Part shown: positions 38,612 through 42,510 of the stretch, in pieces | Layout: each line of letters starts with the position of its first letter | How positions within the stretch are numbered: the first letter of the stretch is position 1 | Source: Candidatus Poribacteria bacterium | Lineage (GTDB): Bacteria; Poribacteria; WGA-4E; WGA-3G | DNA: 42,510 nucleotides | NCBI GenBank assembly: GCA_022394775.1 | Contig: JAGFCB010000003.1 | Location: 1-42,510 of the forward strand | Direction: 5' to 3' | Made by a program: the position numbers and the translations under genes | The notes under the pieces: model-generated | Told to the model about the DNA's origin: nothing | Databases searched by the model: none | The model's input: only the letters and a program-made list of their open reading frames with translations

Positions 38612-39851
38612 GTGTCCTCTCGTTGTTAGCGTTTAGAAATGTTTCGACAGTGTACTCTTTTACCCGTTTCGCATTCGCAAACGCGATAAGTTCACCGAAG
38701 AGCCCGAAGCAGAATATCAGAATACCAGTGGTGATAGAAATTGCGCTCAAATTTGATCCGGTAATGTTCAGCATTTCCGCGGAAAGCGAAGCTGCCTGTG
38801 GGATAAGAAAAATGCCGCCAAATATCAGCAGTCCCACGCCGATACGACCAAAAAGCCGGACGGGTCTCCGCTTACATCGAAAAATAAAAAATCGGACGAG
38901 TTTTCCCAATTCAGGAGACTGCTGTTTCGCCTGTTGAATTTTGTTTTCTGTCAGTAATCCAAGTGCCAGTAAAGTTATGGCTAAACCGAAGCAGCTAAAT
39001 GATGCAATGTTGACAGTACCAAATAGGATGCGACCTAAAATGAAAGATGGAAGACTTAAAATCGCTGCAGCACGAAACGCTTTCTGTTTGTGGTTGAAAA
39101 GGACGTTTGATAACCGTTGCCACAGGTTTTTAGGTTTTTGTATTTCCGGGCGCGGTGTGAAGACAGAAATAATGAACTTGAAGGCGATAATGTCCAACAT
39201 CACACGCCACACTCTCCCCAGCCCGTATTTGCTTTCTCCGAAACGCCGCGGGTGATGTGTAACGACAATTTCAGCGATCCGTGCCCCAGCCACCGTAGAC
39301 ATCGCAGGAATAAATCGGTGCATTTCACCATAGAGGGGTACCTGTTTAATAACCGATGCGCGGTAGGCTTTAAGCGAGCATCCATTGTCATGGATCGGGA
39401 CGCCTGTCACTTTACCGATGATCCAATTCGCAATAACGGACGGAACGCGCCGGGTCAAAAATTTATCTTGTCGTTCTTTTCGCCAACCGCACACCAAGTC
39501 ATAACCTTCCTCAAGTTTTTCAAGCAGCTTCGGAATATCGCTCGGATCGTTTTGCAGGTCCCCATCCATACTGATAATCCGTTCACCTTGTGCGAATTCA
39601 AAACCTGCTGCCATCGCTGCGGTCTGTCCGGCATTTTTTTTGAATCGGATGACTGACAATTGTGGTTCCTGTTCGCTCAGTTCTGAAAGCGTGGCGAAAG
39701 TTTTGTCCTTGCTCCCGTCGTCTACGAATAACACTTCGTAAGCATCGCCTATTGCCTCACATACTGCTTGAATCTTTTCAAACAACGGACGGATGTTGTC
39801 TTCTTCGTTGTAAACCGGGACCACAATGGATAGCATCGGTTTTTCGTCCAT
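38601..39851 (-). CDS. Family 2 glycosyltransferase, membrane-anchored
   Basis: The 416-residue protein has a GT2 domain (about 1-235): LSIVVPVYNEEDNIRPLFEK, VLFVDDGSKDKTFATL, FKKNAGQTAAMAAGF, ISMDGDLQNDPSDIPKLL with the metal Asp, and DNGCSLKAYR. The C-terminal half contains about four hydrophobic segments (for example ILFGTVNIASFSCFGLAITL and IGVGLLIFGGIFLI). The domain resembles polyprenyl-phosphate sugar transferases (DPM1/GtrB-type). A longer-than-usual basic loop separates the transmembrane pairs. Start follows GAGGGAA. Repeat E is 12 bases upstream of the start codon. Confidence 0.87.
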   Translation of the reverse strand: MDEKPMLSIVVPVYNEEDNIRPLFEKIQAVCEAIGDAYEVLFVDDGSKDKTFATLSELSEQEPQLSVIRFKKNAGQTAAMAAGFEFAQGERIISMDGDLQNDPSDIPKLLEKLEEGYDLVCGWRKERQDKFLTRRVPSVIANWIIGKVTGVPIHDNGCSLKAYRASVIKQVPLYGEMHRFIPAMSTVAGARIAEIVVTHHPRRFGESKYGLGRVWRVMLDIIAFKFIISVFTPRPEIQKPKNLWQRLSNVLFNHKQKAFRAAAILSLPSFILGRILFGTVNIASFSCFGLAITLLALGLLTENKIQQAKQQSPELGKLVRFFIFRCKRRPVRLFGRIGVGLLIFGGIFLIPQAASLSAEMLNITGSNLSAISITTGILIFCFGLFGELIAFANAKRVKEYTVETFLNANNERTRGE

Positions 39852-39863
39852 TTCCCTCTCTAT

Positions 39864-39955
39864 TAGGACTTACGCATTTTTCCATGATAACGGATGTCCG
39901 ATGCACTGCAGGCGGGGTTTGAAACCCCGCCTGCAAAGGGGCTGCGTAAGTCCTA
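39864..39955. repeat. Terminal-inverted-repeat element, copy E
   Basis: Ends TAGGACTTACGCA (39864-39876) and TGCGTAAGTCCTA (39943-39955) are perfect 13-bp inverted repeats. The core is a 27-base palindrome (39908-39934) with 13-bp arms. It lies between the nucleotidyltransferase and glycosyltransferase genes and is the cleanest copy. Confidence 0.82.
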
Positions 39956-40014
39956 TCTATGTTGTTGTGACTATTCCCTTTAAGGCTATGGCACCTGCGA
40001 AAGGATCCAGAGAT

Positions 40015-40740
40015 TTACTGGTAATCTGAGGAATTCAGCAGTATCTCGTGTGCTTCCGTGAGCGAATCAAAGGTTCCCGCATCGACCCATCTGCCTTGAA
40101 CGAGACTGTATTCAAGTTCACCATGATCAATATAAGCATTATTGACGGCAGTTATTTCGTATTCTCCGCGTGCTGAGGGTTCAACGGTACGGATGATGTC
40201 GAACACCGACGCGTCATAGAAGTAGGCACCTACCACGGCGTAATCACTTTTTGGATGCTTCGGTTTCTCTTCTATAGCGACGATATGGTTGCCGTTCAAA
40301 GTCGCCACGCCATAACGTTCTGGGTCGGACACCTGTTTGAGTAACACACGGGCACCGTGTTGCTGCGCTTGAAAGTCGTTAACAGCGTGTTGAATTGAGG
40401 TCTCGAAAATGTTGTCTCCTAACAGAACGACGATTCTACTGCCGCCAGCAAAGCCTTCTGCTAACGCAAGCGCGTGCGCGATACCTTTCGCCTCTTCTTG
40501 CACCCGATAGGTAAATTCACATCCGAAGTCTTTTCCACTTCCCAAGGCACTCACGAAGTCTCCAACGTATTCTGGGTTTGTCACAATAAGGATGTCGGTA
40601 ATTCCAGCTGTCGTGAGCTGCTTGACGCTATGGAACACCATCGGTTCATTGCCTACGGGCAATAGATGTTTACTGGTAACTTTAGTCAGTGGATACAGAC
40701 GGGTCCCTAATCCCCCCGCAAGGATTACACCTCTGAGCAT
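40015..40740 (-). CDS. Sugar nucleotidyltransferase (RmlA-like glucose-1-phosphate thymidylyltransferase)
   Basis: The 241-residue protein has the nucleotidyltransferase signature GVILAGGLGTRLYPLTKVTS at the N-terminus, the sugar-binding KHLLPVGNEPMVFHSV, then VLLGDNIFET with the Asp metal ligand, IVAIEEKPKHPKSDYAVVGA with the catalytic-type Lys, and GRWVDAGTFDSLTEA. It activates a sugar 1-phosphate, most like dTDP-glucose synthesis, for cell-surface glycans; the glycosyltransferase downstream fits. At 241 residues it matches short RmlA homologues. No other dTDP-rhamnose gene is present. Confidence 0.9.
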   Translation of the reverse strand: MLRGVILAGGLGTRLYPLTKVTSKHLLPVGNEPMVFHSVKQLTTAGITDILIVTNPEYVGDFVSALGSGKDFGCEFTYRVQEEAKGIAHALALAEGFAGGSRIVVLLGDNIFETSIQHAVNDFQAQQHGARVLLKQVSDPERYGVATLNGNHIVAIEEKPKHPKSDYAVVGAYFYDASVFDIIRTVEPSARGEYEITAVNNAYIDHGELEYSLVQGRWVDAGTFDSLTEAHEILLNSSDYQ

Positions 40741-40827
40741 GGTTTTTAATTTTGGGTCTCCGCGCTGCTCTCCATTTCGAGCAGGTTTCTGGTTAATTCG
40801 CGATGCGGACTAAGGCGTTGCACGTTT

Positions 40828-41730
40828 CTAATTTTTCGTCCCTCGTCCGGGGAAGGTAAGTTCAGCAATACCGGACTTATCCAAATCACCGAATCCGAGT
40901 TCAATCATCCGATCGTATTGTGCCTTTGTTGCTTTCGCAAGTGGTAGAGAAATACCTGCAGCATCTGCCAAATCAATGGCAATACCTGAATCTTTAGAAG
41001 CATGCGCGGCAGAGAAATAGCACTCGTGATCGCGTGCTTCCATATCTTCGCCATCGGTTTCTAAGACCCGCGAGTTCGCGCCTGTTTGTGCGAAAACCTC
41101 TTGCAACATTGCCAGATCCAGTCCGAGTGCTGCGCCTAATCCGAGTCCTTCGGCAAGTCCAGCAGTATTGATGTTCATCACCATGTTAACGAGTGCTTTG
41201 ACTTGTGCTGCCTGTCCAGCGTCCCCGATATAACGGAGGGAGACACTCATTGATTCCAAGATTGGCAGTGCTTTATCAAATGTCGCTTTTTTGCCGCCGC
41301 ACATGAGGTATAAGGTGCCTTCTCTCGCCTGTGTAATGCTACTTGCCATACACCCTTCGAGACTCTCAGCCCCATGTTTTCCTGCGAGTTGTTCGATGTC
41401 TACATGGACCTGTGGACTGAGCGTTGCGCAATTAATAAAGACTTTGCCGGATGCGCCTTGAAGTAGGCTATCCGCCGCGTCGTCCGAGAAGATAGTCCGC
41501 ATCGCTGCATCGTCTGTAACGACAGTAATGATATAATCTGCGAGTGCCGTAACTTGCCTAAGTTCTCCGGCTGCTGTTGCGCCAATTTCTGTTGCGAGTT
41601 CTTGCGAGCGTTCGCTTGCGGCATCGTATACAGCAACGACATCAAACCCTTCGTCATTGAGATGCCGGGCGATGTTCGCCCCCATTCTTCCTACACCTAC
41701 GACACCAATTTTATAATCAGCATGCGCCAT
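40828..41730 (-). CDS. 3-hydroxyisobutyrate dehydrogenase family oxidoreductase
   Basis: The 300-residue protein has a Rossmann N-terminus (IGVVGVGRMGANIARHLNDE), the family segment FINCATLSPQVHVDIEQLAG, SLEGCMASSITQAREGTLYL, the catalytic Lys region GQAAQVKALVNMVMNINTAG, and helical C-terminal domain with HASKDSGIAIDLADAAGISL. NAD(P)-dependent oxidation of a beta-hydroxyacid is expected. The start ATG 41730 follows AAGGAGA at 6 bases; an in-frame codon at 41760 precedes it without a site. It is the first gene of the minus-strand run. Confidence 0.9.
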   Translation of the reverse strand: MAHADYKIGVVGVGRMGANIARHLNDEGFDVVAVYDAASERSQELATEIGATAAGELRQVTALADYIITVVTDDAAMRTIFSDDAADSLLQGASGKVFINCATLSPQVHVDIEQLAGKHGAESLEGCMASSITQAREGTLYLMCGGKKATFDKALPILESMSVSLRYIGDAGQAAQVKALVNMVMNINTAGLAEGLGLGAALGLDLAMLQEVFAQTGANSRVLETDGEDMEARDHECYFSAAHASKDSGIAIDLADAAGISLPLAKATKAQYDRMIELGFGDLDKSGIAELTFPGRGTKN

Positions 41731-41825
41731 GTTTGTCTCCTTGCTATTGTTAATTTTCACACTGCAAGTCTATATTGCGTCAGTCATTCAGTGATTGGAA
41801 TGCCAATCGTTTTATGTAAGTTCAA

Positions 41826-41853
41826 TTTTTACATATCTACGGATGTTTGTCAA
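41826..41853 (-). promoter_or_regulatory. Putative promoter of the hydroxyisobutyrate-dehydrogenase-like gene
   Basis: On the minus strand TTGACA (41853-41848), a 16-base spacer and TAAAAA (41831-41826). It lies about 95 bases upstream of ATG 41730. Moderate match only. Confidence 0.4.
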
Positions 41854-41883
41854 GTTTTTCCTGTTTACTACTTTTACAAATTT

Positions 41884-41891
41884 GGTATAAT
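41884..41891 (+). promoter_or_regulatory. Extended -10 promoter of the lipoprotein gene
   Basis: TGGTATAAT (TG at 41883-41884) is an extended -10 element with a perfect TATAAT at 41886-41891 but a poor -35. It lies 87 bases upstream of the ATG at 41978. Confidence 0.5.
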
Positions 41892-41977
41892 ATAGGCAAT
41901 GGTGAACGGAATACCAGTCAAGGGGCTTTGGCTGAGAACACACCAGCACATTTCTTTTTTTCTAAGGAGGATTCACC

Positions 41978-42510
41978 ATGAACCGTTTCACATACGGCTT
42001 CGGTCTCCGAATAGATCAAACCCATTTTAGTGTCCTTGTCTTCGTTTTTCTCGTGGTGACAATCCTCGGGTGCGGACAGGGCGGCATTAGTGTCGCGCCC
42101 CTCGATGTCCAATTTCAGAACGCCGATAGTGTATTTGATGAGGCAGAGACTACGGAAGTGCGCGATGCGGATCCAGAAAAGATGGAGAAAAACCGCCAGA
42201 AGCAGCAGGGACTTTACGATAAAGCGATAGGACTCTATACAGAGGTCATCGGACGCGATACAAAAGGGGAGTATGCGCAGCGTGCGCATTACCAGATCGC
42301 TAAAATCTATAAGCGTCGCTACGATTGGGATAAGGCGATAGAGCATTACCAAGCCATCATTGCCCTCGATCCTACCGGATATTACGCGAGCGAAGCAAAA
42401 GGTGGTACAGCGAATATTCGGAAGAACCGGGAAGTCATTAAAGCTAAGCGTGCTGAATACCAAAACTATAAAGCGATTTACGATAGTGAACCGACAGACG
42501 AGACCTTTAA
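41978..42510 (+). CDS. TPR-like lipoprotein, C-terminus beyond window
   Basis: From ATG 41978 the frame stays open to the window end (177 codons). AAGGAGG at 41964-41970 is an excellent ribosome-binding site. Residues about 20-36 are hydrophobic (VLVFVFLVVTIL), ending in a lipobox-like LGC with Cys at residue 36. Then follow a Glu/Asp-rich linker, LYDKAIGLYTEVIGRDTKGE and a TPR-type repeat with YDWDKAIEHYQAIIALDPTG. This pattern fits BamD/YfiO-like or other envelope TPR lipoproteins; the exact family is unclear from the first third. Confidence 0.75.
   Translation, partial: MNRFTYGFGLRIDQTHFSVLVFVFLVVTILGCGQGGISVAPLDVQFQNADSVFDEAETTEVRDADPEKMEKNRQKQQGLYDKAIGLYTEVIGRDTKGEYAQRAHYQIAKIYKRRYDWDKAIEHYQAIIALDPTGYYASEAKGGTANIRKNREVIKAKRAEYQNYKAIYDSEPTDETF

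Noticed and set aside
41918..42463. 181-codon minus-strand open frame at the window end
   Set aside because: It lies opposite a plus-strand lipoprotein gene with a consensus ribosome-binding site, lipobox and TPR-like repeats.

Overview
The window looks like a chromosomal segment from an uncultured bacterium of the Candidatus Poribacteria type (inference from gene content, not from a marker gene). It carries two PhyH-family dioxygenases, two xylose-isomerase-like TIM-barrel proteins, paired LamG proteins, secreted dockerin proteins, a CRTAC1-type FG-GAP protein, an FGE-sulfatase-domain protein, several ECF sigma factor genes, and short palindromic repeats scattered between genes. No rRNA, tRNA, CRISPR array, phage gene or transposase was seen.

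Layout. 1-1457 (minus): 5' part of a CBM9/DUF5916-type outer-membrane-like protein with a perfect sigma-70 promoter that places its start codon at the transcription start. 1771-8852 (plus): a perfect CRP-type site followed by three tandem paralogues. The first joins an ECF sigma factor, a membrane segment, leucine-rich repeats and a glycosidase-like domain lacking the Asp found in its sisters. The other two are secreted LRR-glycosidase-like-dockerin proteins. The first paralogue's dockerin is cut off by an amber codon and is still legible downstream. 9137-14368: PhyH protein, then a minus-strand group (isomerase, WD40, MDR dehydrogenase, DUF202, small membrane protein, second PhyH). 14369-15154: gene-free, with hairpins, a promoter and a mobile-type repeat. 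15155-18290: a tight operon of CADD/TenA-like, SnoaL-like, Phd-like and HAD proteins, then two MazEF-type modules. The toxin of the first module is reduced to its last 24 codons; the antitoxin of the second has a duplicated tail.

18357-25196: FGE-sulfatase protein, TPR protein, 110-bp tandem repeats, an ECF sigma/ZAS anti-sigma/double-vWA signalling cluster, purN, an isomerase and an orphan gluconate-dehydrogenase-subunit-3-like protein. 25450-32730: two LamG paralogues, ADP-ribosylglycohydrolase, CRTAC1-like protein, clpB. 32773-41730: Uma2-like nuclease, orphan trpA, then a minus-strand run (aldo/keto reductase, TPP-binding decarboxylase subunit, DUF4861-like lipoprotein, class V aminotransferase, GT2 glycosyltransferase, sugar nucleotidyltransferase, 3-hydroxyisobutyrate-dehydrogenase-like protein). 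41978-42510: 5' part of a TPR-like lipoprotein.

The best candidate for an undescribed system is 1771-8852: a membrane-tethered sigma factor whose outer domain is an apparently inactivated copy of the secreted enzymes encoded next to it. This suggests a one-protein substrate sensor, comparable in logic to the two-protein SigI/RsgI sensors of cellulosomal clostridia. A second interesting locus is the decayed/duplicated MazEF pair at 17123-18290. Five copies of a repeat bounded by TAGGACTTACGCA and its inverse are probably nonautonomous mobile elements, two of them sitting between a promoter and its gene.
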